64,000 nucleotides of DNA from Saccharopolyspora phatthalungensis (lineage in GTDB: Bacteria > Actinomycetota > Actinomycetes > Mycobacteriales > Pseudonocardiaceae). Positions 16,801 to 25,908 of the stretch are shown here, one piece after another. The stretch lies in assembly GCF_014203395.1 (NCBI RefSeq), contig NZ_JACHIW010000001.1, positions 4,447,501 to 4,511,500 on the forward strand, read 5' to 3'. The stretch's first letter is position 1; each line of letters opens with the position of its first letter. The translations under genes and the position numbers were made by a program. A model generated the notes under the pieces. That model was not told where the DNA came from, ran no database searches, and worked only from the letters and a program-made list of their open reading frames with translations.

Positions 16801-18972
16801 GCGATCCGCGAGCACTACGGCTCGGCTCGGGTCGCCGACTTCTGGTGCGCGGCGTGCACGGACCCGGCTGCTGCGGCACCGATCTTGGGCGGTGCGTCCG
16901 GGGAAGACTTGCAGGTGTGCTCCGAGCTCGGCCTGGAATTCGGTCGGGCGCTGGCGAGCAGCGATCCGAATGCGCGGGCGTTCTTCCGCATGGTCGCCGA
17001 CCACGGGCATCCCTCGCTGGCCCCGAAGGCGCAGATCGCACTGGGAGAACTCGCCGAACAGCGGGGGGAACGTGCGATGGCGCTGGTCTGGTACCGCTGC
17101 GCCAGCGCCGCCGAGGTGCCGGAGGCCGTCGCGCGGGCCGGGGTGCTGCTGGGCCAGCTGTTGGTCCGGCTGAATGACCGGGAGGGCGCGAAATCCGCTT
17201 GCCGGCACGTCATCGCCGCGGGTTCCGGGGCCGCGACGGTGGACGCGGGCCTGCTGCTCGGGCATATCTATTACGGCGCCGGTGACGTCGCCGAAGCGAA
17301 GGAGATCTGGGACCGCTCCGAGGAGTCCGCCGAGTCGCCGGCGCAATTCGGCGCCGCGCTGCATCACAGGATCGCGCTGCTCGGCGAAATGACCGACGAG
17401 GCCTTGGAATTGCTGCGTCGGGCGACGACTTCGCCCGATCCGATCACGGCCGTCCTCGGGATGGCGTTGCTCGGCGAACGCGCCGGCGACCAGACCGGGG
17501 CATTCCATTGGTTCGGCACGGCCGCCGAGCTCGGGGTGCCCGGACATTCCTACACCGCGCGGGGGGACACCGTGCGGGGGCGGCTCGGCGAACTGTTGCT
17601 CGCACACGGCGACCGTGATGCTGCCCGGATCCAGTTCGAGCGGGTCAGCAGGTGCGACGCACCGGAAATCGCGGCGCTCGGCGAGTTCGGGCTGGGGCTG
17701 ATTCGGTACGAAGAGAACGACTTCGCGGGCGCGGTCGCGGCGTTCGTCAAGACCACGTCTTACGTATCCGACGGAGAACTGGCCGAAAGCGCGCTCAACA
17801 ACGTCCGCGTCGTGCTCGACGGGCAGCGCGCCGGTGGCGATCACCTCGGTGCCGCGGAAACCCTGCGCCGACTGGTCGAAGTGGTGCCCGAACATCACGT
17901 CGCGGAGTGGGCGTACGAAGTCGGCGCCGAGCTCGTCGAGGCCGGAGACTGCGATGCCGCGCTGATCTACCTGCGGTGTGCGGTGCAGATCGGCGCCCCG
18001 GAACCCGCTCCGGCAGCGGTGCTCGCGCTGGGCGAGGTGTTGCACCGGCGCGGCGACCTCGTCGGCGCGCGGCAAGCCTACGAGCAAGTGCTTGCCGCCG
18101 GCGACGAACGCCATGCCGAGGTGGCGCAATACCGGTTAGTCGAGCTGCCGAACGACGACGGTCCTGGCGAGGCCCAGGAATTCCTGCCGAGCCCAGAGAA
18201 CGTCCAGGCCCCGGAGAGTGTTCAGGATCCGGAGAACGTCCAGGCCCCGGAGAGTGTTCAGGATCCGGAGAGTGTTCAGGGTCCGGAGATGACGGCGACA
18301 CTCAGGCTGAAGCTCCACGACGTGGGTGACCGCGCCGGGGTGATCGAGGCATTCCGCGAAGCCGCGGACAGCGCCGACGACCGGTTCCCGCCGATGGCCA
18401 CCTACGCGCTGGCGCAATCTCTGCGCCAGGAGGGCAAGTTCGACCAGGCCCGGCAGACCTACCTGCGGTTGATCGAGTCCGAGCCGGATGACCGGTACGC
18501 GGGCGAAGCGCTGCTGGAACTGGCGTCGATGGCCTTCCACGCCGAGGACGACACGCAGGCCCGCGAGTGGAGCCTGCGGGCGTGGGAGTCCGCCGACCCG
18601 GAGCTGTCCGCGAAGGCGGCGATGAACCTCGGGGTGATCGCCAAGCGCCGCCGCGACTTCGACACCGCGACGCCGTGGTTCCTGGCGCTGATCGACCTCG
18701 GGCATTCCACCGCCGCCCTGGCCGCCGCCCACCTCGCCGAAATGCATTACTGGCGCGAGGAACACGCCGAGGCGATCCGGCACTACGAGTACACGCTGGC
18801 GAACACCGAAGACCGGGAACTCGTCGCCGAAGCAGCCTACCGGGTGGGCGAAATCCACTACCGGCGCGGCGAGGTGCAACAGGCTCGCGAACTCCTCGGC
18901 CGCGCGGCGCGCACCGAGGACCCGGCCTACGCCCACCAGGCGACTCGGCTCCTGGCCCGGCTGGGTTCGTGA
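13870..18972 (+). CDS. giant tetratricopeptide-repeat protein (1,700 aa)
   Basis: Start ATG 13870 after GGAGG. Almost the whole protein is degenerate TPR/Sel1-like units of about 35 residues, each with the pattern G-H-P ... A-A-L-G-L-L-L ... G-D ... A...F..A. No signal peptide, membrane helix or enzyme domain is visible, so it should be a cytoplasmic protein-binding solenoid. Near residues 1440-1470 a linker of five hexapeptides (PENVQA/PESVQD type) interrupts the repeats, encoded by 18-bp DNA repeats. A short C-terminal TPR block follows. No partner gene is in an operon with it. Its binding partner is unknown. Confidence 0.85.
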   Translation: MSLWEQRVARARQLWTNGDHAAAEHELRAVWADGDFDAAAHAAWLLGALLDEHDDAGGARAIYQRAIDSGHPIYAQLAAIALGRLLFNADDLTAAQAVLRIAADGTAPDAAGHANALLAQVLHTLGDTTGAREAHGRALTCNDPGVIELAREVNLPGLGERSAEADLQVAHEHALRLLDQGRDHEAEPILRRLLDSGHPNYGSLGAAKLYTLHVEDSETARRMAERIIAYRHPEHLGWGYLLLGGVLADLDEAVAAADAFQRAAEDPHPDVRLHALIRLGMQLCDLGRSDEARETYQQVINTRHPRYSVEALGVLGELQRDEGDIAGAVGTFGRVADSGHPEKAPLAAYNMGVLLYEHGDRDAAAEAFRRATEAEDPHLAHQAALALSTMDQFDGRDDPVGDDAEQLVRRAREAAAAGDFATAQADYQQVIDLGLGFWSVLAANSLGLVEAAAGDMDRARRALRWAAMSDDGSLAQDGAFRHALLGEQPAHRLLPALLQLENNDETLLDQLVAGAAPEVRDLASVVKAERLMTIDASSAVEMLSGLVESPNLLARTKAAHLLADWLVRDQRHDEAQALLNRVVGEGHPALRPWAATFLGDVLLDRGDFDGTIAAFETALGTGHPTVLGEVFGKLALMYRTWDRHDDLLDLYRRTAAGSHPEFAPQAAFLLGEEFVQADDLESALDLFAQAADSSSTAAPAAAFGMHAIRQEFESARASFRALTDDDKPHQVATQLCLNLADRYQSRGAVEFTEWALRLVVEAGHAAGVQQGWLLLGALRNELGDADGAAAAWEQAARGGNADEAAVAKCSLANLLSGRGEPDRADALLAEVAGGEAGNAAEAALKLGVFREERGDLDGAIEAFRRAESVGSRGEAAHATANIAILLARQGKAEPARQAFERVISSGVPGVAAYAALELGNMLRDAGDEAGAKAAYERALEFDEPDVTPYVYRQMGAETAEQRGFRLIREGDVEGARAAIREHYGSARVADFWCAACTDPAAAAPILGGASGEDLQVCSELGLEFGRALASSDPNARAFFRMVADHGHPSLAPKAQIALGELAEQRGERAMALVWYRCASAAEVPEAVARAGVLLGQLLVRLNDREGAKSACRHVIAAGSGAATVDAGLLLGHIYYGAGDVAEAKEIWDRSEESAESPAQFGAALHHRIALLGEMTDEALELLRRATTSPDPITAVLGMALLGERAGDQTGAFHWFGTAAELGVPGHSYTARGDTVRGRLGELLLAHGDRDAARIQFERVSRCDAPEIAALGEFGLGLIRYEENDFAGAVAAFVKTTSYVSDGELAESALNNVRVVLDGQRAGGDHLGAAETLRRLVEVVPEHHVAEWAYEVGAELVEAGDCDAALIYLRCAVQIGAPEPAPAAVLALGEVLHRRGDLVGARQAYEQVLAAGDERHAEVAQYRLVELPNDDGPGEAQEFLPSPENVQAPESVQDPENVQAPESVQDPESVQGPEMTATLRLKLHDVGDRAGVIEAFREAADSADDRFPPMATYALAQSLRQEGKFDQARQTYLRLIESEPDDRYAGEALLELASMAFHAEDDTQAREWSLRAWESADPELSAKAAMNLGVIAKRRRDFDTATPWFLALIDLGHSTAALAAAHLAEMHYWREEHAEAIRHYEYTLANTEDRELVAEAAYRVGEIHYRRGEVQQARELLGRAARTEDPAYAHQATRLLARLGS
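18193..18282 (+). repeat. five tandem 18-bp repeats inside the TPR gene
   Basis: Units alternate CCGGAGAACGTCCAGGCC and CCGGAGAGTGTTCAGGAT (first unit has CCA). They encode PENVQA/PESVQD hexapeptides and may vary in number between strains. Confidence 0.85.
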
Positions 18973-19003
18973 CTCCCGCGGCTACGAGCGTCGCGGCCGG
19001 GGA

Positions 19004-19321
19004 TCAGGCCCAGGCCCGGATGAGGCGTTCGGGGAGAGCGAGGACCTGGTCCAGGACTTCGCATACCGAACCGGCCGTTCGCCAGTGCGTCGAGGCCCGA
19101 TCGTCGCGGATGCGGTCGTCGCGCGGAACCCGCGCCGCGCGCACGTCGTCCTCGCCGCGGAGCTCGACGATATCGATGATGTCGCCGTGCGGGCGCACAT
19201 AGATCAAGGCCATGAGTTCGCCGTCCTTGTCGCGCACCGGCGGCATCAGCCGGAATCCGCGCGCCACGAGTTGGCGCAGGCGCTTGCTCGAATCATGATG
19301 GGTCTCAGCCGATGAGGTCAT
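19004..19321 (-). CDS. conserved-looking small hypothetical protein (105 aa)
   Basis: Convergent with the TPR gene (31 bp apart). Compact, soluble: RLRQLVARGFRLMPPVRDKDGELMALIYVRPHGDIIDIVELRGEDD, then a helical C-terminus. ATG 19321 is preferred; a GTG at 19330 sits too close to the AAAGGACG ribosome site. Its start overlaps the end of a possible 22-codon ORF upstream, which would couple the two. No domain recognised. Confidence 0.65.
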   Translation of the reverse strand: MTSSAETHHDSSKRLRQLVARGFRLMPPVRDKDGELMALIYVRPHGDIIDIVELRGEDDVRAARVPRDDRIRDDRASTHWRTAGSVCEVLDQVLALPERLIRAWA

Positions 19322-19373
19322 TGAAGTCACCGTCCTTTACGCCGCACGGGAAAGCAGCGAACTGACCGTTCAT
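19305..19373 (-). CDS. possible 22-codon leader ORF
   Basis: ATG 19373 with a good GAGGGAGA ribosome site 6 bases upstream; the peptide begins MNGQFAAFPCGVKDGDF and its stop at 19305 lies inside the next gene, so translation of the two would be coupled. Too short for statistics; the case rests on the ribosome site. Confidence 0.35.
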   Translation of the reverse strand: MNGQFAAFPCGVKDGDFNDLIG

Positions 19374-19596
19374 CAGATCTCCCTCGGTCGTCTCCACATG
19401 CGCGGAAAGGTATACCACAGCGGAGCGCACACGCGCGATTACTGTGCGTACTCGAACGATTCGACTCAGGCGGCCCGCGCGGGCTTTCCGCAGCAACCGG
19501 CGGGTCTGCCCTTGCATCCCGGCGTCGATCATCAACCGATCGAGGTACTGTCCGTTTGTTCACTGTGGAGCAAGGCGATTCACTGGAGAGCAGCGC

Positions 19597-19618
19597 GTCG
19601 ATTTCCATTGAAATCGCC
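19597..19618. repeat. dispersed palindromic element, copy 2
   Basis: GTCGATTTCCATTGAAATCGCC, between the small hypothetical gene and the 3' end of kstR; not in a gene. Confidence 0.7.
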
Positions 19619-19697
19619 AAAATCCAGGGAGACCGAGCTCATCCACTGTGGACGCCGTAGCGCAATACGTGATTTCCTTTTAGATTTGGCGCCGTGT

Positions 19698-20306
19698 TCA
19701 CGCCAGTAGCAGCCGGACGGCCAACTCCAGTCGGTTGGACACGTCGGCGGCCGATGCCCGGCGGGTCACCCAAGCGACCATGTTGGACAGCCACACGTCG
19801 CCGATCACCCGGGCGATCGCCTTCTCCTCGTCGGTCGGTTCGTCCTCGGTCATGGCGTTGGTGAAAAACCGCTCGACCAGCGCGGTGACCGTGTCGACCT
19901 CGGCGGCCGCGGAGGTGCCGGCGAACATGAACGCGCGCGTCATCGCCTCGGTCAGCTGCGGGTTGCGCTGCAACGCCCGGGTGGCGCGGTCGAGCACGAA
20001 CATGACGCGCTGGTAAGGGGTTTCGCCGGGGATCTTGGTGCGGTTCAGCTTCTCCTGAGCCCGCTCGAACTCCCCGGCGAGGCCGGTGACCAACAGGTGG
20101 ATCTTGGATGGGAAGTACCGATACAGCGTTCCCAGCGCCACGTCCGCCTGCTCCGCCACGGTGCGCATTTGGACCGCGTCGTAGCCGCCCTTGGTCGCCA
20201 GCGCGATGGTCGCGTCGATGATCCGCTTGCGGCGCTCCTGCTGGGCGGTGGAGCCGGCCTCATCGTCCCGGAGCGCCTGCAGCACATTTCGCGAGGTGCT
20301 TTCCAT
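19698..20306 (-). CDS. kstR: KstR, TetR-type repressor of sterol catabolism (202 aa)
   Basis: The whole length aligns from memory with mycobacterial KstR: QQERRKRIIDATIALATKGGYDAVQMRTVAEQADVALGTLYRYFPSK is the HTH, followed by RNPQLTEAMTRAFMFA and VIGDVWLSNMVAWVTRRASAADVS in the ligand domain. KstR represses cholesterol ring and side-chain degradation genes and is released by CoA thioesters of sterol intermediates. ATG 20306 is chosen (GAGGGGA upstream); the longer frame adds non-conserved residues. A perfect KstR operator lies 106 bp upstream, so it should repress itself and perhaps the divergent glycosyltransferase operon. Confidence 0.93.
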   Translation of the reverse strand: MESTSRNVLQALRDDEAGSTAQQERRKRIIDATIALATKGGYDAVQMRTVAEQADVALGTLYRYFPSKIHLLVTGLAGEFERAQEKLNRTKIPGETPYQRVMFVLDRATRALQRNPQLTEAMTRAFMFAGTSAAAEVDTVTALVERFFTNAMTEDEPTDEEKAIARVIGDVWLSNMVAWVTRRASAADVSNRLELAVRLLLA

Positions 20307-20411
20307 GCGCGTCGGTCCCCTCGAAGACTCGTTGGTCGAACCCGCGATCAGTTGCCACGTGGCCCGTCGCCGCACCACCCGGACCGGTTAAGGTGATCGG
20401 CGTGGCTCGAT

Positions 20412-20425
20412 TGAAACATGTTCCA
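20412..20425. promoter_or_regulatory. KstR operator
   Basis: TGAAACATGTTCCA matches the published consensus TnnAACnnGTTnnA at every fixed position. It lies between divergent kstR (start 20306) and the glycosyltransferase (start 20467). Confidence 0.88.
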
Positions 20426-20466
20426 GTCTACCCAGCCCGCCGGCCGCGGGCCGTGTGAGGTGAGTA

Positions 20467-21720
20467 GTGCGGATCGCGTTGCTGTCCTACCGGAGTAAGC
20501 CGCACTGCGGCGGGCAAGGCGTCTACGTCCGGCACCTCAGCCGCGGGCTTGCCGAACTGGGGCACCACGTCGAGGTGTTCTCCGGTAAGCCGTACCCGGA
20601 ACTGGATCCCGGCGTGGACCTGACCGCAGTGGACAGCCTCGATCTCTACGACGAGGCGGATCCCTTCCGCACGCCGAACTGGCGGGAGCTGCGTGATGCC
20701 GTCGACCTGCTGGAGGTCGGCACCATGTGGACCGCCGGGTTCCCGGAGCCGCTGACCTTCAGCCTGCGCGCGGCGAAGCTGCTGCGGGCCCGGTCCCACG
20801 AGTTCGACGTGGTGCACGACAACCAGAGCCTCGGCTACGGCCTGCTGTCCCTGCAGCGTGCGATTCCGCTGGTCGCGACGATCCACCATCCCATCACCCA
20901 CGACCGCCGGGTCGATCTGGCCGGCGCCACCGGCTGGCGGCGGATCGGGTTGCGCCGCTGGTACGGCTTCACCCGCATGCAAGGCCGGGTGGCCCGCCGG
21001 ATCCCGCGGCTGTTAACCGTCTCGGAGTCCTCGGCCCTCGACATCCGGCGCGATTTCGGTGTCGCCTCCCGGCAGTTGCGGGTGGTGCCGCTGGGCGTGG
21101 ACGCCGAGGTTTTCAAGCCCCCGACCGTGCCCCGGGTGCCTGGCCGAATCGTGGCGATGGCCAGCGCGGACACCCCGATGAAGGGTATCGGCACCCTGCT
21201 GGAAGCCGTCGCGAAGCTGCGCACCGAACGCACCGTGGAGCTGGTGCTGGTCGCCCGGCCGACGCCCGGCGGTCCCACCGAGCGGCGCATCGATGAACTG
21301 GCCATCGGCGAGGTCGTGCGCACCGTCAGCGGCCTCAGCGACGCCGCGCTCGCGAACCTGCTCGGCTCCGCTGAAGTGGCCTGCGTCCCGTCGCTGTACG
21401 AGGGCTTTTCGTTGCCGACCGTCGAAGCGCTGGCCTGCGCGACACCGCTGGTGGCCAGCCGCGCCGGGGCGATCCCGGAGGTCGCCGGGCGCGACGGCGA
21501 ATGCGCCGATCTGGTCCCGCCGGGCGATGCCGAGGCGCTGGCGAAGGCGCTGGCCGGCCTGCTCGACTCGGCCGATCGGCGGCAGCGGCTCGGCGCGGCG
21601 GGCCGGGCTCGGGTGCTGGCGAAGTACAGCTGGAAATCGGTGGCGGCGGCGACGGCCGACTGCTACGCCGAAGTGATCGCGCGCAGCCCGCGCGCCGGGA
21701 AGGGAGCAACGCGTTGCTGA
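20467..21720 (+). CDS. GT4-type glycosyltransferase (417 aa)
   Basis: GT-B fold enzyme transferring a sugar from a nucleotide donor. The acceptor domain opens with LLSYRSKPHCGGQGVYVRHLSRGLAELGHHVEVF, the Gly-rich loop typical of GT4. The donor domain has RVVPLGVDAEVF and the E-x7-E motif in VPSLYEGFSLPTVEALA. GTG 20467 follows GAGGTGAG. First gene of an operon with a methyltransferase (overlap TTGCTGA) and a prenyltransferase-like protein. The acceptor is unknown; the cluster suggests glycosylation and methylation of a lipid or polysaccharide. Confidence 0.88.
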   Translation: MRIALLSYRSKPHCGGQGVYVRHLSRGLAELGHHVEVFSGKPYPELDPGVDLTAVDSLDLYDEADPFRTPNWRELRDAVDLLEVGTMWTAGFPEPLTFSLRAAKLLRARSHEFDVVHDNQSLGYGLLSLQRAIPLVATIHHPITHDRRVDLAGATGWRRIGLRRWYGFTRMQGRVARRIPRLLTVSESSALDIRRDFGVASRQLRVVPLGVDAEVFKPPTVPRVPGRIVAMASADTPMKGIGTLLEAVAKLRTERTVELVLVARPTPGGPTERRIDELAIGEVVRTVSGLSDAALANLLGSAEVACVPSLYEGFSLPTVEALACATPLVASRAGAIPEVAGRDGECADLVPPGDAEALAKALAGLLDSADRRQRLGAAGRARVLAKYSWKSVAAATADCYAEVIARSPRAGKGATRC

Positions 21721-22445
21721 CGGTGGACTTCGACAAGCTCGGCGTGCAACCGGGCCAGCGGGCGCTGGACCTGGGCTGCGGCGCGGGGCGGCACGCCTTC
21801 GAACTCTATCGCCGCGGGGCGGATGTGGTCGCCTTCGACCAGGACGTCGCGGAGCTGGAGAACGTGGCGGCGATGTTCGCCGCGATGCACGCCGAGAACC
21901 AGGTTCCGGACGGTGCCAGCGCGCAGACCGTTACCGGCGACGCCCTCGCGCTGCCTTTCCCGGACGAGCACTTCGATTGCGTGATCGCCGCGGAGATCAT
22001 GGAGCACATTCCCGAGGACGAGCGGGCGATGCGCGAGCTGGTGCGCGTGGTCAAGCCGGGTGGCCGGGTGGTCGTGACGGTGCCGCGCTGGTTTCCGGAA
22101 CAGGTCTGCTGGGCGCTGTCGGACGAATACCACCAGGTCGAGGGCGGCCACGTGCGGATCTACACCGCCGGGGAGCTGATCGGCAAGCTCCGCGACGCGG
22201 GGTTACGCCCGGCTTTCCATCACTACGCGCATGCGCTGCACTCGCCCTACTGGTGGCTCAAGTGCGCGGTGGGTACCCACAACGACGACCATCCGCTGCC
22301 CAAGCTCTACCACCGGTTCCTGGTGTGGGACCTGATGAAGCGGCCCTGGCTGACCCGCACCGCCGAGCGGGTTCTGGACCCGGTGCTGGGCAAGAGCATC
22401 GCGATCTACCTCGGCAAACCGGGAGCGGCCAGTGCCGGGGCCTGA
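21714..22445 (+). CDS. class I SAM-dependent methyltransferase (243 aa)
   Basis: Methyltransf_11-type: motif I ALDLGCGAGRHAFEL at about residues 17-31, acidic motif VVAFDQDVAELEN, TGDALALPFPDEHFDCVIAAEIMEHI and VKPGGRVVVTVP. Start TTG 21714 is chosen: it has GGAAGGGAG upstream and overlaps the glycosyltransferase stop; GTG 21723 is an alternative. The C-terminal 90 residues (HHYAHALHSPYWWLKC...) are a substrate region. Expected to methylate the product of the glycosyltransferase; inference from the operon. Confidence 0.88.
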   Translation: MLTVDFDKLGVQPGQRALDLGCGAGRHAFELYRRGADVVAFDQDVAELENVAAMFAAMHAENQVPDGASAQTVTGDALALPFPDEHFDCVIAAEIMEHIPEDERAMRELVRVVKPGGRVVVTVPRWFPEQVCWALSDEYHQVEGGHVRIYTAGELIGKLRDAGLRPAFHHYAHALHSPYWWLKCAVGTHNDDHPLPKLYHRFLVWDLMKRPWLTRTAERVLDPVLGKSIAIYLGKPGAASAGA

Positions 22446-23505
22446 GGTCCCGGGAGTGCTGTGCGCCGAGGCGGTCATCCAGACCGGCAAGGCCATCGCC
22501 GCGACACAGCTGGCATCCGGTGCGGTGCCGTGGTTCCCGGGCGGCCACGTGGACCCGTGGGACCACGTCGAATCGGCGATGGCGATGGCCGCGACCGGGC
22601 TGCTGGCCGAGGCCGAAAGCGCCTACGCGTGGCTGCGCGCTACCCAGCGAACCGACGGGTCCTGGCCGTTGCAGGTGCGCGACGGGCGGATCGAGGACGC
22701 GGGGGCGGACACCAACTTCTGCGCCTACCCGGCCGTTGGCGTGTGGCACTACCTGCTGATCAGCGGCGATGATGGCTTCGCGGAGCGGATGTGGCCGGTG
22801 GTGCGCGCCGCGATCGACTTCGTGCTCGGCGCGCAGCGCGAACGGGGCGAAATCGACTGGGCGGTGGGCGAATCCGGCGTTGCGACCGGTGAGGCGCTGC
22901 TTTCGGGGTGTTCCAGCATCCACCACAGCCTGCGCTGCGCCCTTGCCCTGGCCGAATACCTGGACCAGCCGCAGCCGGGCTGGGAGGTGGCGCTGGGTCG
23001 GCTCGGGCACGCGCTGCGGCGGCATCCCGAGGCGTTCGCGCCGAAGCACCGGTACTCGATGGACTGGTACTACCCGGTGCTTGGCGGTGCGCTGCGCGGC
23101 GAGGCCGGGCGGCAGCGGTTATTCGCCCGCTGGTCGGATTTCGTCGTCGACGGGCTCGGGGTGCGCTGCGTCGATGATCACCCGTGGGTCACCGGCGCGG
23201 AGACCTGCGAACTCGTGCTGAGCCTCGATGCGGTCGAGGAGCACGATCTCGCGCGGGAGTTACTGGCGGCCATGCAGCACCTGCGGGATCCGGACGGCTC
23301 GTACTGGACGGGCCTGGTCTACGCCGATGGCAAGCGCTGGCCGGAGGAACGCTCTACCTGGACCGCGGCGGCTGTGGTGCTGGCCGCCGATGCCCTATCG
23401 CGCACCACGCCGGGCAGCGGCATCTTCCGCGGCGAAAAACTCCCGATGGGTCTGCCCGTCGAGAACGTCCCCTGCTGCGAACTCGAAAACGTCCCCGGCA
23501 CCTGA
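22432..23505 (+). CDS. prenyltransferase/terpene-cyclase-like alpha-barrel protein (357 aa)
   Basis: GTG 22432 overlaps the end of the methyltransferase by 14 bp. Repeats such as AYAWLRATQRTDGSWPLQV and MQHLRDPDGSYWTGLVY resemble the QW-like motifs of the squalene cyclase/prenyltransferase alpha-alpha barrel. There is no DxDD or DxDTA-type catalytic motif that I can see, so a binding or glycoside-processing role is also possible. Cytoplasmic, no membrane helix. Last gene of the operon, convergent with the next methyltransferase. Confidence 0.75.
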   Translation: MPGPEVPGVLCAEAVIQTGKAIAATQLASGAVPWFPGGHVDPWDHVESAMAMAATGLLAEAESAYAWLRATQRTDGSWPLQVRDGRIEDAGADTNFCAYPAVGVWHYLLISGDDGFAERMWPVVRAAIDFVLGAQRERGEIDWAVGESGVATGEALLSGCSSIHHSLRCALALAEYLDQPQPGWEVALGRLGHALRRHPEAFAPKHRYSMDWYYPVLGGALRGEAGRQRLFARWSDFVVDGLGVRCVDDHPWVTGAETCELVLSLDAVEEHDLARELLAAMQHLRDPDGSYWTGLVYADGKRWPEERSTWTAAAVVLAADALSRTTPGSGIFRGEKLPMGLPVENVPCCELENVPGT

Positions 23506-23521
23506 CCACCGCTTTGAGGCA

Positions 23522-24283
<762 letters not shown>

Positions 24284-24467
24284 TCATTCGCGGGGCGGGA
24301 AGGCCGGCTGCTGGGGTCGGCGGCGAGGACGAATCGCGTGAACCTCTCCGGCCCGACGGCAAACCGGCGCAGATCGTCCACATCGGATGGTCCGGCATCG
24401 GCGACGGCATTTTCGTCAGACCGGCCGCCGTGAGCGTTATCCGGCATCATCCGTCAAGTGGTGGTGC

Positions 24468-24641
24468 TCAGCAGTTTGCGCCGCATTTGGCGCAAATCCG
24501 GCCGCCACCGCCCTGTTTCGGCACCGGGGCGTGCCTGCCGCCTGCCGGGCATTCGTCCATTCTGGGGACGCACGGCGGTCTGTGGCGGGCTGCGATCCGG
24601 CTGCGCAAGTGCGCGAGGTTGAATTCGCCACCGACACCCAT
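24468..24641 (-). CDS. small Cys-rich hypothetical protein (57 aa)
   Basis: ATG 24641 has AGGAG seven bases upstream and the frame has good third-position GC. The C-terminus, GGRICAKCGANC after an earlier CPAGGRH, looks like a zinc ribbon. No family recognised. It is the only supportable gene in the 590 bp between the methyltransferase and the WYL relic. Confidence 0.4.
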   Translation of the reverse strand: MGVGGEFNLAHLRSRIAARHRPPCVPRMDECPAGGRHAPVPKQGGGGRICAKCGANC

Positions 24642-24793
24642 CGTTCGCTCCTGATCTTCGTGCCCTCGGAGTTCACGTCGGCCGAGATCGCTTCGAGGAA
24701 GAGGTGCAAACGGTCGGTCTCTTGGGGGAAATTCGTGCACGCGCAGTTGCCACCGGTGGGCATGTCGCGATCTTGTTCGATAGCTCGGAGCGG

Positions 24794-25142
24794 TTACGAG
24801 GACAGGACGTCGAGCACCTGGTGGATCCGCGAATGCAGGCGATCGCGCAGGTCGTCCAGGGCGTCGATGGTGAACTCGGCGTCCAGGACGGCCAGTTCGA
24901 GGACGCGTCGGGTGACCACAGGCAACGTGTCCCCGCCGAGCTGAACGGTGCAGCTGTGGTCGTCGATGGGCGCGACCCGGCCCGGCAGCAGCGGGTGCAG
25001 GTGTGCGAGCACGGCATCGGCGGGAGCCTGCACCGTGACCCGCACGGAGTAGCGGTCAGGCTTGCCAGCGATCGAGCGGGTCGAGCAGCAGTGGCGGCAG
25101 GTTCTTGCCCGAGGCGAGCCGGTAACCGCCGGCGGTGCCGGT
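24794..25142 (-). pseudogene. WYL-type regulator relic with internal deletion
   Basis: Reading the minus strand from 25142, GGYRLASGKNLPPLLLDP is the hinge that follows the HTH in WYL proteins. Then a stop appears, and in another frame DRYSVRVTVQAP ... DDHSCTVQLGGDTL ... AVLDAEFTIDALDDL is the end of a WYL-domain protein. The HTH and most of the WYL domain are gone. The relic abuts a CYP125 relic in the opposite orientation at about 25140. Confidence 0.65.
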
Positions 25143-25849
25143 GGTGCTTCTTCGGCTGGTCGAACCAGATGATCGGCTACGACGACCCGGAATATGACAT
25201 CCAGCCGGAGGCCGCCTCCGTCGAGATGCTCGGTTACTTCGCCAATCTGGCCGAACAGCGCCGCGGCTGCCCGATGGACGACATCGTGACCAAGCTGGTG
25301 CAGGCCGACATCGACGGAAACGCGCTGACGTCGGACGAGTTCGGCTTCTTCGTGATCCTGCTGGCGGTGGCGGGCAACGAAACCACCCGCAACGCCATCA
25401 CCCACGGCATGCTGGCGTTCCTGGACCACCCGGAGCAGTGGGAGCTCTACAAGGAGCACCGGCCGGCGACGACGGCCGATGAGATCGTCCGGTGGGTGAC
25501 CCCGGTGGTGGCCTTCCAGCGCACCGCGACCGAGGACACCGAACTCGGCGGGGTGGAAATCAAGCGCGGCCAGCGGGTCGGCATGTTCTACAGTTCGGCG
25601 AACTTCGATCCGGAGGTCTTCGACGAGCCGGGGCGCTTCGACATCACCCGCGACCCGAACCCGCACGTCGGCTTCGGCGGAACCGGCGCGCATTACTGCC
25701 TCGGCGCGAACCTGGCCCGCCTGGAGATCGACCTCATCTTCAACGCGATCGCCGAGCACCTGCCGGACATCAAGCAGATCGGCGAACCCCGTCGGCTGCG
25801 CTCCGGCTGGCTCAACGGCATCAAGGAAATCCAAGTCCAGTACACCTGA
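25143..25849 (+). pseudogene. C-terminal half of a CYP125-type cytochrome P450
   Basis: Residues CFFGWSNQMIGYDDPEY, the I-helix AGNETTRNAITHGM, the ExxR helix (DEIVRW region) and heme loop FGGTGAHYCLGANLARLE match CYP125, the steroid C26-monooxygenase that starts cholesterol side-chain oxidation. The first 170 or so residues of the family are absent: upstream sequence is the WYL relic on the other strand. There is no start codon with a ribosome site, so it should be inactive. CYP125 genes are usually controlled by KstR, encoded 5 kb away. Confidence 0.85.
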
Positions 25850-25908
25850 TCAGCTGAAAGGGAGTCGGCGTCGCCCGCTGGACAAGGAGTTATTGGACTT
25901 CAGCCCGG

